DNA of 64,000 bases from Marinomonas atlantica (GCF_001639725.1 NZ_LTAW01000001.1:496001-560000), one strand, 5' to 3'; counted from the stretch's first letter, positions 9,156 through 19,183 are shown. The notes: generated by a model from the letters alone, not told the origin. Program-made: numbers and translations.

Positions 9156-10475
9156 ATGCAATCCTCAGCGAACTTAGCGAAACAACTCTTCTCTATGACC
9201 TGGCCGATGCTATTTGGTATTTTGTCGATTATGAGTGTTCAGCTTGTCGACAGCGCTTTTATCGGTCAGCTTGGGGTGTTGCCATTGGCTGCTCAGGGTT
9301 TTACCGCACCGATTGCGATGATCTTCATCGGGCTGCAAGTCGGTCTAGGCATTGCTACCACTTCCCTAATTGCACGCGCGCTAGGGGCATCTGAAGCACG
9401 TTTTGCAAAGCAACTCGGCGGCCTTGTGGTTGTGCTGGGGGCGATAGGCATCTTTATTGTCTCACTGTTCGTTTGGTTCTTTCGTGATGCAGTTTTGGCT
9501 ATGTTAAGTGCCCCAGAAAGTGTTTCACCCATTATCGATGCTTATTGGGGCTGGTGGCTATTCAGTACATGGCTGGGTGCGATGATCTATTTCTTTTACA
9601 GTATCTGTCGTTCTAACGGTAATACCCTGTTGCCGGGGATCGTCATGGTGGTCACTAGCTTATTAAATATTGCCTTAGACCCCGTATTTATTTTTGTGTT
9701 GGACATGGGCATTGTGGGCGCAGCCATCGCTACTATTGTTTCGTTTACAATAGGCTTGCTGCTCATCGTGCCAAAATGTCTGTCGAGCCATTGGCTAACG
9801 TTTCAGTTTGATGACCTGCATATTGCGCAAACCCTCGCTAAAATCGGCCATATTATGGGGCCAGCAATGGTCAGCCAGCTATTACCACCGCTGTCCTCGG
9901 TACTGGCAACGAAATTGTTGGCTGGCTTTGGTACCGCGGCGGTTGCGGCTTGGGCGGTCAGTTCTCGCTTTGAGTTTTTTGCCATCGTAACCGTACTTGC
10001 ATTGACGATGACATTGCCGCCAATGGTTGGTCGCTTTTACGGTGCGGGTCAGTTTGAAGAAATCAAAAAGCTGATTCGTATAGCCGTTGTGTATGTGTTG
10101 GTGTTCCAAACGTTAGTTGCGCTATTGGTATGGTTTACGGCCAGCGGTATCGCAGGTTTGATGTCGAGTGATGAGCAGGTGATCGAGATTGTGACTTGGC
10201 ATTTATATTGGGTCCCAATCAGCCTTGGTCCATTGGGAATTTGTATGATGATGGTGTCAGCATCCAATGCCTTAGGTAAGCCTTACAAGGCATTATGGAT
10301 GTCAGCGCTACGTTTGTTTGCGTTCTTCCTACCCTGCTTGTGGATCGGTGGTCAGATTGGCGGTTTATGGGGGCTGTTCATTGGCGCTATGCTTGCTAAT
10401 GTCTTTGCGGGCATCGCCGCATGGTGGATTTATCAGTCAATGTTTAAAACCGCGTGTGAAACCAAGGCCGCTTAA
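9156..10475 (+). CDS. MATE family efflux transporter
   Basis: A 439-residue, roughly 12-helix inner-membrane exporter of the multi-antimicrobial extrusion family, in two homologous halves. The first half opens with a family-typical FSMTWPMLFGILS and the conserved DSAFIGQLG. Such proteins export cationic drugs or metabolites using Na+ or H+ gradients. AAGGAG at 9146-9151 supports ATG 9156. A TATAAT at 9114-9119 is a possible -10 box with a poor -35. It converges on the photolyase operon with a 32-nt gap. Its substrate is unknown. Confidence 0.88.
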   Translation: MQSSANLAKQLFSMTWPMLFGILSIMSVQLVDSAFIGQLGVLPLAAQGFTAPIAMIFIGLQVGLGIATTSLIARALGASEARFAKQLGGLVVVLGAIGIFIVSLFVWFFRDAVLAMLSAPESVSPIIDAYWGWWLFSTWLGAMIYFFYSICRSNGNTLLPGIVMVVTSLLNIALDPVFIFVLDMGIVGAAIATIVSFTIGLLLIVPKCLSSHWLTFQFDDLHIAQTLAKIGHIMGPAMVSQLLPPLSSVLATKLLAGFGTAAVAAWAVSSRFEFFAIVTVLALTMTLPPMVGRFYGAGQFEEIKKLIRIAVVYVLVFQTLVALLVWFTASGIAGLMSSDEQVIEIVTWHLYWVPISLGPLGICMMMVSASNALGKPYKALWMSALRLFAFFLPCLWIGGQIGGLWGLFIGAMLANVFAGIAAWWIYQSMFKTACETKAA

Positions 10476-10491
10476 TTCTGGCCTTGGAAAT

Positions 10492-10523
10492 TATTGAGTC
10501 ACTGTGCTTACAGTGACTCAATA
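10492..10523. terminator. Perfect 14-bp hairpin shared by two convergent genes
   Basis: Arms 10492-10505 (TATTGAGTCACTGT) and 10510-10523 are perfectly complementary around a 4-nt loop (GCTT). The structure includes the stop codon and last codons of the Fe-S photolyase gene. No T-run follows on either strand. A second stem (CCAAGGCC 10462-10469, GGCCTTGG 10480-10487) spans the MATE stop codon. It is probably a bidirectional 3'-end or transcript-protecting structure. Confidence 0.55.
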
Positions 10524-12058
10524 TTGTCCAAGCACCATTGGGCACGTTCCATAGTGCTGTCTTGCAAGGCTTTGTCTTGTTTATCCCAGTTTCCGTAAAT
10601 CATGCCGATACGTGGGTTGTTAAGCAGACGGTCACGGTGTTTAAGCATGAAACGCCAGTACAGACTATTAAGCGGACAAGACTGTTCGCCCACTTTTTCT
10701 TTGACGTTGTAATGGCATGAAGAGCAGTAATCGCTCATTTTTTGAATGTAACTACCACTGGCCGCATACGGCTTAGAAGCCACCCAACCGCCGTCGGCAA
10801 ATTGACTCATACTGCGTGTGTTAGGTAATTCAACCCATTCAATAGCGTCTACATAAATGCCTAAGTACCATTCGTCGACTTGATCCGGTTCAATGCCTGT
10901 CAACATGCAGAAATTGCCTGTGACCATCAATCGCTGAATATGGTGGGCGTAGCCATACTCCAGTGATTGGCCAATCGCTTGAGCCATGCAATTCATCTTG
11001 GTATCACCGGTCCAGAAATACTCCGGCAAGTCTCGATCTGCGCCGAGGGCATTCTGCTCATGATAGTCGGGCATGTTGATCCAATACATGCCGCGTACGT
11101 ATTCTCGCCATCCCAATATCTGCCGAACAAACCCTTCTACTTGCGCGATGTCGATGTCTTTACGATAGCGGTAACTTAAGACGGCGGCTTTGATGACATG
11201 ATTGGGGTGCAGCATTTTCGTATTGAGTGCAAACGACAAGCGGGAGTGATAAAGACTCCAACTATGAGGTGTTTTGTCGGTCATTGCGTCTTGAAAACGG
11301 CCGAAGTTTGGGAGCAAGTGATCACAAAAAAACTGCAACAGTGTCAAGGCATCATGACGGCTCACGGGCCACAGTAGTTTTTCGTGGGCCTTGCCGATAT
11401 AAGCAATGTTATGACGTTCAATACGTTCTAACAGGTGTGTGACATCGTGACTGAACAGCAAAGGCTCTGGAATGTGTGCCATATCTTTTTGTTTGAGTTT
11501 TTGTCGATTGGCATTGTCATAATTCCATGTGCCACCTTCGGGTGAGTGATCGTCGTCCATCAAGATATTAAAGCGCTGGCGCATTTTGCGGTAAAAGTGC
11601 TCCATGCGAATGATGCTTTTGGCTTTGAAATGTTTCGGAATCTCATCAAATGGCAGCATAAAATGCTCAGTATCGGTAAGCGATACTGACATCGGTGCGT
11701 GGGTCGCAATGCTTTGGTATTGCATCATTACGCGGTATTCATCAGGGCGTAATAGCTCGATTCGACGCACGCCTCGTTCTTTAGCCAAGCCTAAGATAAG
11801 CGACTCTAAGGTTTGCCCTTGTGTGTCATCAAGGGTTAAATATTGTACATGATGGCCCGCATCCATAAGCACATTGGCGAAGTTCTCCATGGCCAAAAAG
11901 AACGCACATAGCTTCTGAATATGGTGCTTTACATAAGTGGCTTCCGGGTGCAGCTCGGCGATTAGATGTAGTACCCCAGGTTCGGGTTTACGGAACCAGC
12001 GGTGAGCCGCATTGAGTTGATCGCCTAAGATAACGCGTAACGTATGGTATTCGCTCAT
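10508..12058 (-). CDS. Fe-S bacterial cryptochrome/photolyase (PhrB-type (6-4) photolyase)
   Basis: A 516-residue photolyase-related protein (DPRP family, FeS-BCP). It opens with [11 protein letters not shown], typical of the family's antenna-binding Rossmann domain. Four cysteines that can bind a [4Fe-4S] cluster are at C357, C445, C448 and C461. From memory their spacing equals that of Agrobacterium PhrB (C350, C438, C441, C454). The [12 protein letters not shown] segment is the conserved active-site region. Known members repair (6-4) photoproducts with FAD and a ribolumazine antenna. It is last in a three-gene operon and overlaps the upstream gene by 4 nt (ATGA). Confidence 0.9.
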   Translation of the reverse strand: MSEYHTLRVILGDQLNAAHRWFRKPEPGVLHLIAELHPEATYVKHHIQKLCAFFLAMENFANVLMDAGHHVQYLTLDDTQGQTLESLILGLAKERGVRRIELLRPDEYRVMMQYQSIATHAPMSVSLTDTEHFMLPFDEIPKHFKAKSIIRMEHFYRKMRQRFNILMDDDHSPEGGTWNYDNANRQKLKQKDMAHIPEPLLFSHDVTHLLERIERHNIAYIGKAHEKLLWPVSRHDALTLLQFFCDHLLPNFGRFQDAMTDKTPHSWSLYHSRLSFALNTKMLHPNHVIKAAVLSYRYRKDIDIAQVEGFVRQILGWREYVRGMYWINMPDYHEQNALGADRDLPEYFWTGDTKMNCMAQAIGQSLEYGYAHHIQRLMVTGNFCMLTGIEPDQVDEWYLGIYVDAIEWVELPNTRSMSQFADGGWVASKPYAASGSYIQKMSDYCSSCHYNVKEKVGEQSCPLNSLYWRFMLKHRDRLLNNPRIGMIYGNWDKQDKALQDSTMERAQWCLDNIESL

Positions 12059-13542
12059 GATGGACGGCCTTTTCGACGGGAAGAAGTTCGGACATGAGTA
12101 TTGAGAATGCGTTGCTTCTCTTGTTGTACGAATGTGGACTTACGAAATCCCCATAAACGATCACGGGCTGCTTTAGCCGCCTCCGCTAACGGGACGATTG
12201 GGTTAGGGTAATCGTGGCCAATTTGGCATTGATACAAGGTTTCCTCCATTGCGGTCATTTCCCAAGGTGTATGAATCAGCGGGTTTGGAATCTGAACAAG
12301 TTCAGGTAGCCAGCGGCGTAAAAATAGGCCGTCAGGATCTTGGTCTTGCGACTGTTTCACTGGATTATAAATGCGTATCGTATTGGCGCCAGTGATGCCC
12401 GCTTGCATTTGAAACTGAGGGTAATGAATCCCTGGTTCAAAATCCAAAAATAATCGCGCCAAATGATGTACGCCTAGGCGCCAATCGATGTTGAGATGGT
12501 GGCATAAAAAGCTCACCAGCATAGCGCGCATGCGAAAGTTAATATAGCCAGTAGAGTGTAAAGCACGCATACACGCATCCACCATAGGAACGCCTGTCTG
12601 TCCTGTCTGCCAAGCTACCAAATCCTGCTCTACCTGTGCGTCTTGGCGATAAGGAAAGGCATCATAACCACGATTTACCGGACGCCACTCCATAGCATGC
12701 TCGCTTTCAAATTTCTGCATAAAGTGACAATGCCAATGCAGCCTGGAACTGAGTGCAATTAATGTGCGTCGCCAGCCTTTGGTATGCCAACGAGCTAATA
12801 AGTCCTGATAGACCTCTCGTAAGCTGATATTGCCCCAAGCGAGATAGGGGGATAAACGTGTGCAGGCATTGCGACTGGTGAGAGGACTGGAAAGTTGACG
12901 ATAATAATCTTGCCCACGGCCTTCATAAAAGCTGCGCAGTGTTTGCCAAGCGAGGCTTGGGCCCCCAGTTTGAACGCCTCTTTGCGGTGTTTGCCATGTG
13001 CTGTTCGGCGTAAAAGTAGGGTCTGAAGTGACTGGGTACCAATCTACGTTTTCAAGATCCGGTGATTCTATCGGTGCACGCATCACTTGCTGCCAAGCTT
13101 TGTCCCAATGTTGGCGATTGTTTAAAGTGCGAATCACCGCGCCCGATGGGCTTTCATGCCATGTGACATCGTGCGCTTTGCACCAAACATTAATAGCTTT
13201 ATCCCGTTCAAAAGTAAGATTAATGCCAATTTCTTGTGAACTGTAGAGCTGAGTGAAACCGGTGATTTTCTGTAAGGCAGAAAATGCGTTTAAGGCATTT
13301 TCTTGTTTGATCAAAAGTCTTGCCCCGTACACTGACAGCTGTTCTTGTAGGTCTTGCAGTGACTGCCAAACAAAGCGCCAATGGCGCTCATCGTAATGGG
13401 GATCGTTAATGAGCTCAGGCTCAAACAAATACAGCAAAATCAGTGGTTGTCCACTGCGACATGCTTGATTGAGAGGCGTGTGGTCGGTTAAGCGTAGGTC
13501 ACGCTTGAACCAAACCACAACTGGAGAAAGCGAAGTGCTCAT
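12055..13542 (-). CDS. Cryptochrome/DNA photolyase family protein
   Basis: About 495 residues. An N-terminal antenna-binding domain ([19 protein letters not shown]) is followed by the FAD-binding helical domain with [20 protein letters not shown] and [10 protein letters not shown]. The C-terminal signature [14 protein letters not shown] differs from classical CPD photolyases, so the subfamily and lesion specificity are uncertain. I chose the ATG at 13542 ([10 protein letters not shown]): it overlaps the CRY-DASH stop as ATGA, the same coupling as at its own 3' end. The longer start at 13563 lies inside the upstream gene. It is the middle gene of the light operon. Confidence 0.85.
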   Translation of the reverse strand: MSTSLSPVVVWFKRDLRLTDHTPLNQACRSGQPLILLYLFEPELINDPHYDERHWRFVWQSLQDLQEQLSVYGARLLIKQENALNAFSALQKITGFTQLYSSQEIGINLTFERDKAINVWCKAHDVTWHESPSGAVIRTLNNRQHWDKAWQQVMRAPIESPDLENVDWYPVTSDPTFTPNSTWQTPQRGVQTGGPSLAWQTLRSFYEGRGQDYYRQLSSPLTSRNACTRLSPYLAWGNISLREVYQDLLARWHTKGWRRTLIALSSRLHWHCHFMQKFESEHAMEWRPVNRGYDAFPYRQDAQVEQDLVAWQTGQTGVPMVDACMRALHSTGYINFRMRAMLVSFLCHHLNIDWRLGVHHLARLFLDFEPGIHYPQFQMQAGITGANTIRIYNPVKQSQDQDPDGLFLRRWLPELVQIPNPLIHTPWEMTAMEETLYQCQIGHDYPNPIVPLAEAAKAARDRLWGFRKSTFVQQEKQRILNTHVRTSSRRKGRPS

Positions 13543-14858
13543 TGTTTCGGCGCAATGGGCCAATCTGCCGCATCAACGGAGTCGAGTTGTTGATCACATT
13601 GATGACCGCCCCAACGCTCAATAAAGTGATGTTCAGGATCGTACATTTGGGTTTGTTTGTTTAAATTGAAATGACGGCCGCCTCGCGGATCAGCTCCTAC
13701 ACCTGCAATGTATTGCCAATTTCCCCAGTTGGATGCCACGTCAAAGTCGACTAATTGCGATTCAAAATAAGCGGCACCATAGCGCCAGTCGATACCAAGA
13801 TCATAGATTAAACAGCTAGCAACGAGTTGACGACCGCGATTGCTCATATAGCCCGTGCTATTAAGCTGTTTCATGCAAGCATTCACAATCGGATATGGGG
13901 TATTACCTTGGCACCATTTCTGAAACCGTTCGGCATAAAAACTGCCTCGCGTTCCCTGTCCACGAATGCCTTGCGCACGGAACAAGTCTTTACCATAACG
14001 TGTGCTATACCATTGGAAATACTCTCGCCATAACAGCTCAAAAAATATCCAGTAGGTTGAATCGTTAGCGCAGTGATCGCGCTCGTAAACATCTAGGCAA
14101 GCTTTGATTTGACTAGGGGATATGCTGCCTTGGGCAAGCCATGGCGAGAACTTAGTGGAATTCTCCCAGCCGTCTAACGCATTACGTGTTTCTTTATAAT
14201 GACTTGCCAACTCAGTGGCAAAGTAATCACTCAGTTGAGTCAGTGCTGCCAACTCGCCGCCATTAAATAAAAATTGCTCTTCACGTTGGCGTGCCACCCA
14301 GGGCGTTAAGCCAGGTAAGACAAAAGACATTTGTGGCGGTAGGTATTGTATTTCCGGTGCTGGAGGTAAGAGTTCGCTAGATTCGACAGCTTTACGAAAT
14401 TTTGAAAACGTATCGGGCAGCTCTTTCAATGAAAATGGTAGCTCATTAGGGGAGAATAAAGTTAAGCCATGATGCAATTGAAATTGAATATCTGGAAAAT
14501 CAAATATAAGCTGATTGAGTGATATTTGCTCATACCAGCCAGGATGATAATTGCGATAAACGTGAGTAATTGGTAACTCATTGAAGAGTATTGGGAAAAT
14601 CTGTAAAGCTTGTTGCTCACTGACAAATAGATTATGTCCCATTTCAGCCAGACTGGAAGCAAGATCGTCGAGACCATCTTGGAGAAACCTTTCACGCTTT
14701 TCAGAAGGGGATGCAAGGTGGTTCAAACGCGCATGACCTGGTAGTGGCGTTTTACAATAGATACAGATCAGCTGCTCCACTTCGTGACTGGCTTGCCATA
14801 GCATGGCTTGATCTGACGTGCGCAAGTCGTTACCAAACCAAACAACACCAATGCTCAT
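13539..14858 (-). CDS. DASH-family cryptochrome
   Basis: A 439-residue cryptochrome-DASH. It has the N-terminal [13 protein letters not shown], the [11 protein letters not shown] segment, and the FAD-domain signature [16 protein letters not shown] at residues 378-393, diagnostic of CRY-DASH. Members bind FAD and a folate antenna and repair CPD lesions in single-stranded or looped DNA; some act as photoreceptors. It is the first gene of the operon, with GGAGAG just upstream of ATG 14858. An ECF-like promoter lies 26-55 nt upstream (14884-14913). Confidence 0.92.
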   Translation of the reverse strand: MSIGVVWFGNDLRTSDQAMLWQASHEVEQLICIYCKTPLPGHARLNHLASPSEKRERFLQDGLDDLASSLAEMGHNLFVSEQQALQIFPILFNELPITHVYRNYHPGWYEQISLNQLIFDFPDIQFQLHHGLTLFSPNELPFSLKELPDTFSKFRKAVESSELLPPAPEIQYLPPQMSFVLPGLTPWVARQREEQFLFNGGELAALTQLSDYFATELASHYKETRNALDGWENSTKFSPWLAQGSISPSQIKACLDVYERDHCANDSTYWIFFELLWREYFQWYSTRYGKDLFRAQGIRGQGTRGSFYAERFQKWCQGNTPYPIVNACMKQLNSTGYMSNRGRQLVASCLIYDLGIDWRYGAAYFESQLVDFDVASNWGNWQYIAGVGADPRGGRHFNLNKQTQMYDPEHHFIERWGGHQCDQQLDSVDAADWPIAPKQ

Positions 14859-14883
14859 AATGCTCTCCTTATATCAATAGCTT

Positions 14884-14913
14884 TTTATACGTAAAAAAAG
14901 TGGGTTTGGATTG
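14884..14913 (-). promoter_or_regulatory. ECF-sigma-like promoter of the photolyase operon
   Basis: Reading the minus strand: CAATCC (14913-14908), a 17-base spacer, then GTATAAA (14890-14884). This has the same spacing and -10 core as the sites at the ECF sigma/ChrR locus (28154-28183 and 28185-28214); the -35 deviates from TGATCC at its first two bases. A sigma-70 reading would need a 21-nt spacer from TTGCAA, so the ECF reading fits better. Confidence 0.55.
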
Positions 14914-14948
14914 CAACAAATTATAGAGCAAATTCTTGTAAATGTAGG

Positions 14949-14963
14949 TGAGAATCAATATCA
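14949..14963. promoter_or_regulatory. Fur-like box upstream of exbB
   Basis: TGAGAATCAATATCA matches the 7-1-7 Fur model TGATAAT-N-ATTATCA at 12 of 14 positions. It lies about 38 bases before the chosen exbB start, as expected for iron repression of a TonB system. The assignment is by eye against the consensus. Confidence 0.6.
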
Positions 14964-15000
14964 TTGGATAATTACTGTTATTTCTTCTCTGGAGCGTGCA

Positions 15001-15675
15001 ATGAATAGCACAATGGAACAAATTAAAGACTTCCTAATGGTTGGAGGCCCAGTTGTATGGATTTTACTAGGGTTCTCTGTGATCGCTGTGACGATTTTCT
15101 TCGTCAAGCTTTGGCAGTTAGCCATGCTTCGTGCTGAAAGCCGTAAAACAGTCGACAAAGCCTTGGATGCTTGGCGTGCACGTGACATCGACGGTGCGTT
15201 AGCAATGTTGTCTGATAAGCGTCCAGTAGAAAGTATAGTTGCTTACAGTATGGATGCTATGCGTCAGGCGAACCGAGAAGTTGCAACTATCAGAGAAGAG
15301 TCTGAACGCCGAGCAATGAACACATTGCACGATCTGCGTTCATTTTTGCGTCCCTTAGAAATCATTGGCTCGTTAAGTCCATTGTTGGGTTTATTAGGTA
15401 CTGTACTGGGTATGATCACTGCCTTTCAGCAAATGGAAGGGGCAGGGGCTCAAGTCGATCCATCGGTATTATCGGGTGGTATCTGGCAAGCCTTGCTAAC
15501 AACCGCTGTTGGTATTGCAGTCGCAATCCCTGTTGTGGCGATGCACGCGTGGTTGGAGCGAAAAGTTGAGCGTGTTGCACACAACATGAACGATGCCGTG
15601 ACCCAGGTTTTTACATCAAAGGAAGGTGAGCGCCTTGCAGCAGTCGCTGCGCGCGAGGTGTTGCATGCCGCTTAA
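15001..15675 (+). CDS. exbB: ExbB-type proton channel subunit (MotA/TolQ/ExbB)
   Basis: A 224-residue inner-membrane protein of the ExbB/TolQ family. There is one N-terminal membrane helix (about residues 12-36) and two more around a conserved PLLGLLGTVLGMITAFQ stretch and TAVGIAVAIPVVAMH. It forms the proton-conducting pentamer that energises TonB. The start at ATG 15001 (MNSTMEQ) has GGAG at 14991-14994. An earlier in-frame TTG (14911) would place coding over the Fur box and is rejected. It is the first gene of a four-gene operon with overlapping ends. Confidence 0.9.
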   Translation: MNSTMEQIKDFLMVGGPVVWILLGFSVIAVTIFFVKLWQLAMLRAESRKTVDKALDAWRARDIDGALAMLSDKRPVESIVAYSMDAMRQANREVATIREESERRAMNTLHDLRSFLRPLEIIGSLSPLLGLLGTVLGMITAFQQMEGAGAQVDPSVLSGGIWQALLTTAVGIAVAIPVVAMHAWLERKVERVAHNMNDAVTQVFTSKEGERLAAVAAREVLHAA

Positions 15676-16087
15676 GCTCGATCAGCCTCGTAAGAAGCAG
15701 CTGATCAGCCTGACACCGCTTATTGATGTCGTTTTTATATTGTTACTGTTCTTCATGTTAACGTCTTCGTTTGTCGCATGGCGCGTCTTGGATACGCCAC
15801 TCTCTGCTCCTCAGGCGGAGGTGATTCCTGAGCAAGATCAACAAGATCCGGTTATGTTCGAGTTACGTAGCAACGATGGTTTAGTCTGGTTTGATGGGCA
15901 GTCTATCGCCGTTGAAAACAGCGAACGTATTCGTTCAATCGTTCAAGATAATCAAGGTCGTTTATTTGTGCTACAAGCCAAAGACAGCGTTTCGTTGCAG
16001 TCTTTGATGACATTAGCCGATCAACTTAAGCTTCAGGGAGCAGAGAAGCTCTCCATTGCCAATGCGTTTAGCGAAACTCAACCATGA
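15665..16087 (+). CDS. exbD: ExbD-type biopolymer transport protein (first copy)
   Basis: A 140-residue ExbD/TolR protein: a short cytoplasmic N-terminus, one membrane helix (PLIDVVFILLLFFMLTSSF) carrying the conserved Asp of the proton path, and a periplasmic domain. ATG 15665 overlaps the exbB stop by 11 nt and has GAGGTG at 15655-15660. It partners ExbB and the second ExbD downstream. Operons with two ExbD paralogues usually give a hetero-oligomeric motor; that is inferred here. Confidence 0.88.
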   Translation: MPLKLDQPRKKQLISLTPLIDVVFILLLFFMLTSSFVAWRVLDTPLSAPQAEVIPEQDQQDPVMFELRSNDGLVWFDGQSIAVENSERIRSIVQDNQGRLFVLQAKDSVSLQSLMTLADQLKLQGAEKLSIANAFSETQP

Positions 16088-16524
16088 ATATCGATCAAAA
16101 ATTTATTGCCCAGCGAAACCGCCAAGGGGGGGATGATGGTGTCATACCTCTAATCAACGTTGTTTTTTTAATGTTGATCTTTTTTATGGTTGCTGGACAA
16201 ATCCAAAAATCAGATCCGATCAAAATAATCCCACCGGATTCTATTAATGAACAGCGCGCAGAGTCCGAGCCAAATGTGTTGTTAGTGGTCGGTCAAGAGG
16301 GTGATATTTACTTAAATGATGAGCCTGTGTTGCTAGATCAGATTGAACCGCGTTTAACGGATCTGTTTGATCGTGCGCCAGCGCCAGACTCGTTTTGGGT
16401 GCAAATTAAAGCTGACGGTGATCTGCGTATTGAAACATTGCGTCCTATTTTTTCTAAAATCCGTGCATCAGGCTTAACAAAAGTCAGTGTTGCAACACAA
16501 CTTGGTCACGGAGATGAAGAATGA
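16084..16524 (+). CDS. exbD: ExbD-type biopolymer transport protein (second copy)
   Basis: A 146-residue second ExbD/TolR paralogue. Its single membrane helix [19 protein letters not shown] carries Asn (I-N-V) where the first copy carries the proton-relaying Asp (I-D-V). The start overlaps the upstream stop as ATGA. The periplasmic C-terminal domain is complete. The Asn substitution suggests that only the first copy provides the carboxylate and that this copy is structural or regulatory. Confidence 0.87.
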   Translation: MNIDQKFIAQRNRQGGDDGVIPLINVVFLMLIFFMVAGQIQKSDPIKIIPPDSINEQRAESEPNVLLVVGQEGDIYLNDEPVLLDQIEPRLTDLFDRAPAPDSFWVQIKADGDLRIETLRPIFSKIRASGLTKVSVATQLGHGDEE

Positions 16525-17333
16525 AGAAAAGTCATTGGATTGTTGCAGGCGGCTTAGCTGTGTCGTTACACGCGGGGGCTTTTTATGGAGTTTTTCTGCA
16601 TAACCAAGATAAGTCGGGCAGCCTGGCTGCAGGTGAACAAGGAGTTGAGTTTGATCTCGGCATGCTTGGTGACATGGGAGTTAAGCAAAAGACTGTGGTG
16701 GCGCAGGCCGAAATGTCACCAGAACCAGAGGTCGAACCCGAACCGGAGATTGAGCCTGAGCCAGAAGTTAAACCTGAACCAGAAGTAGAGCCAGAGCCTG
16801 AAATCAAACCAGAACCTGAAAATAAACCTGAGCCTAAGCCGATTCCAAAGCCTGAGCCTAAGGTTGAGGTAAAGCAAAAAAGCGAGATCATTGCGCCTAG
16901 GTCTGAGCCAAAACCCAAACCGAAACCAGAGCCAAAACCTAAACCTGTTGTTTCCAAACAGGTAACAGCAGATAAAACGGTGGTGCAACAAAAGGCCACG
17001 ACAGGCCGAGCCAAAGCGGCATCGAATGGTGGAACTGCCGCAGCCAAGGCCGATTATTATGCTAAACTGGCTGCCAAACTTGCCAGCAATAAACGTTACC
17101 CGCGAGCGTCTCGGCGTCGTGGGGAACAAGGTATTGTAACTGTCTCCTTTACTGCGTTTCCAAATGGGGATGCACGTCGCATTGCGATTACGCAAAGCTC
17201 AGGGTCGAAACGATTGGATAAAGCAGCCATTGAAATGGTGAAACGCTCGCAACCTCTGCCAGCGTTTACCTTAGAAATGGGAAGTGAGCCCCTTGATATC
17301 ACGCTCCCAGTACAATTTCAGTTACGTGACTGA
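16521..17333 (+). CDS. tonB: TonB energy-transducing protein
   Basis: A 270-residue TonB. An N-terminal membrane anchor (about residues 7-26) contains the SxxxH motif (S15, H17 in VSLHAGAF), followed by a long periplasm-spanning Glu/Lys-Pro repeat (about residues 66-142). The C-terminal TonB box-binding domain includes [20 protein letters not shown]. It overlaps exbD2 by ATGA and meets mltA tail to tail with no gap. It would energise outer-membrane receptors such as the one at 53.5 kb. Confidence 0.92.
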   Translation: MKKSHWIVAGGLAVSLHAGAFYGVFLHNQDKSGSLAAGEQGVEFDLGMLGDMGVKQKTVVAQAEMSPEPEVEPEPEIEPEPEVKPEPEVEPEPEIKPEPENKPEPKPIPKPEPKVEVKQKSEIIAPRSEPKPKPKPEPKPKPVVSKQVTADKTVVQQKATTGRAKAASNGGTAAAKADYYAKLAAKLASNKRYPRASRRRGEQGIVTVSFTAFPNGDARRIAITQSSGSKRLDKAAIEMVKRSQPLPAFTLEMGSEPLDITLPVQFQLRD

Positions 17334-18449
17334 TTAGTGTTGGGCTGAGCGCGGAAGTAACAGCCACACTCGGCCAAAATGCTTAAGCTGACCCGCATGG
17401 AAGTGGGCCGATTCACCGATTCCTTGATACCAATCGATGTGCCCTGGTCCTTTAATCGCACCGCCTTTGTCTTGAGCTAACAGCAAACGAAACTCATGGC
17501 CGACTAACTCACCTTGTTCGTCTAATGTTGGCACTTCACCTAAGAGAATACTGCCTAGAGGTATCACGCGAGGGTCGACCGCGACCGAATACAGTGGTGT
17601 TAAAGGGACGTTTGCAGCCCCTACCGGAAGTGTTAATCCTTCACTAAAGAAAAGATAGCTTGGATTAGTCGACATGACTTCACGCATTTTATCTGGGTGT
17701 TGCGCCAGCCAATCACGAATGGCTTGTGCGGACATGTCTTCTCGTGTTATTTCATTTCGCTCAATGAGGACTTTGCCAATACTGCGATAAGCATGGCCGT
17801 TGACGCCTCCCCAAGACAGTAGGCGGCGCTCACCGTCTTCAAACTCCACCATGCCCGAACCCTGCACGTGCAAAAAGAAGTTATCCACTAGGCTTGAGGT
17901 ATAAGCGATTTCTAAATTCTGATTGTCCAACGCGCCTTGAAAGTCGATCTCTTCACGTGAAGGTAGAGGCTCTCCTTTGGCTCGGTTTGGTTTGCGATAC
18001 AGTGGGAAACGATAAGTCTCATCAGGCTGATGACGTACTTCCATGACAGGTACGTAATACCCAGTAACTTGCACGTTGCCGCGCTGGTCTTGTCCTGAAA
18101 TTTGGTGCGCTGTTAACGCGGGCGAGTAAGTTGGGTGATTTAGCCAAGTATCGATTTCTTCGGCGGTGGCACGTAAATCATCTCGGCTAACGGTCAAATT
18201 ATCCAATTCATAGTTTCGTGCTGAAATACGATCTAAGTAACGAATCTGTTGCTGCAGGCCATTAATAAACGTGGCATCAGGGTAGGGAAGTCCCGGAGGT
18301 AAACGTTCGCTTAGGTACAGCTCGTCACGCTTAGGCGCCTGTTCATTACGGCCGTTATTTGGGAAATCATTCGATGAATCAATTTCGCGGGTGCTACAAG
18401 CCGATAAAATTAACAGAGGTAGCAGTAAAAGTAAGAATTTTGGTGTCAT
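17334..18449 (-). CDS. mltA: Membrane-bound lytic murein transglycosylase A
   Basis: A 371-residue lipoprotein. The signal peptide ends in a lipobox LSAC with lipidated C18. The MltA double-psi-barrel domain and C-terminal 3D domain follow. The catalytic Asp is visible in LLLAQDKGGAIKG (D327 here, corresponding to the catalytic Asp of E. coli MltA). It cleaves peptidoglycan glycan strands to 1,6-anhydro products at the inner face of the outer membrane. It is convergent with tonB, with adjacent stop codons. Confidence 0.92.
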   Translation of the reverse strand: MTPKFLLLLLPLLILSACSTREIDSSNDFPNNGRNEQAPKRDELYLSERLPPGLPYPDATFINGLQQQIRYLDRISARNYELDNLTVSRDDLRATAEEIDTWLNHPTYSPALTAHQISGQDQRGNVQVTGYYVPVMEVRHQPDETYRFPLYRKPNRAKGEPLPSREEIDFQGALDNQNLEIAYTSSLVDNFFLHVQGSGMVEFEDGERRLLSWGGVNGHAYRSIGKVLIERNEITREDMSAQAIRDWLAQHPDKMREVMSTNPSYLFFSEGLTLPVGAANVPLTPLYSVAVDPRVIPLGSILLGEVPTLDEQGELVGHEFRLLLAQDKGGAIKGPGHIDWYQGIGESAHFHAGQLKHFGRVWLLLPRSAQH

Positions 18450-18512
18450 AGTAACAACGCGTTGGGTGTAAAGCTGATAAGACAGAAGAAGTGCGTTATT
18501 AGTTCACCCAAG

Positions 18513-19097
18513 TTAATGCATTAAGCATTCATAGGCTTGGCGTAGACTAATAAACAGCTCGGGATCGCCGCCATGATCGGGGTGAGCATCATGGGCTAGC
18601 TTACGATATTGACGTTTAATCGCGTCCTTATCATCAATCAAGTCGCTGTCTAATGCCAGCGTCTTTAAGGCATCTTTACGCTCATCCGTGTTTACGATGC
18701 CGTTGTAGAAGCTGTCTAATAAACGCTCGACATCTTCTTTTTCGGTGCTGACGTATTCGTCCCAATCAGAGTAGTAGGCCGCTAACTTAGCATCTGCACT
18801 TTGAGTGAGAGTAGTGGCGTTTGAACTGGCCTGCGCGGGTGGGTCATAGAGTAGATTAATGCGCATGCCGGTGATCATCAGAGAGATTTGCTCTTCTTGC
18901 CATAGGCTGGTTTGCAGCTGATACAGCGCATTCATAATTAAGAAGTGCTGGCGAAACAGTTGTAAGTTAGGATCGTCTGCTAATTGATTTAGCATGGAGT
19001 GTTTGTTTTTTAACGCTTTAAGCAGGTCGTATTCCGAGATGCCATCAGAATGCTCACGTAATAGGGCTAGAATATCGGGAATTAGTGGATTTCTCAT
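18513..19097 (-). CDS. DnaJ-related co-chaperone-like protein
   Basis: A 194-residue protein of the DNAJ-related family. An alpha-helical N-terminal region of about 150 residues is typical of the family, and a J-like domain sits at the extreme C-terminus with the HPD motif at residues 172-174 (AHPDHGGDP). HPD is needed to stimulate DnaK ATPase. The function is unassigned in the family; a DnaK client adaptor is plausible. It is divergent from the YugP-like gene. Confidence 0.82.
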   Translation of the reverse strand: MRNPLIPDILALLREHSDGISEYDLLKALKNKHSMLNQLADDPNLQLFRQHFLIMNALYQLQTSLWQEEQISLMITGMRINLLYDPPAQASSNATTLTQSADAKLAAYYSDWDEYVSTEKEDVERLLDSFYNGIVNTDERKDALKTLALDSDLIDDKDAIKRQYRKLAHDAHPDHGGDPELFISLRQAYECLMH

Positions 19098-19183
19098 AGC
19101 GTTGCTCCATGCTTTGCTTAAGTGTAGGCGACGCCATTTACATGGGTCAAAGTGAGACTTGTAATCAAGAGGTTAAAATACTG

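Noticed and set aside
12998-13246. Short plus-strand ORFs inside the photolyase operon
   Set aside because: They are shadows of the minus-strand coding frames, without start sites or similarity.
14911-15000. Longer exbB starting at TTG 14911
   Set aside because: This would place coding over the Fur-like box, and ATG 15001 has a better ribosome-binding site.
16716-16950. Tandem repeat/CRISPR-like periodicity
   Set aside because: It is the codon repeat of the proline-rich TonB linker, not direct repeats with unique spacers.
16583-17047. Long antisense ORFs rich in Gly/Ser or Phe/Trp/Arg opposite tonB
   Set aside because: They are a mirror of the Glu/Lys-Pro repeat of TonB; no ribosome-binding site and no family resemblance.
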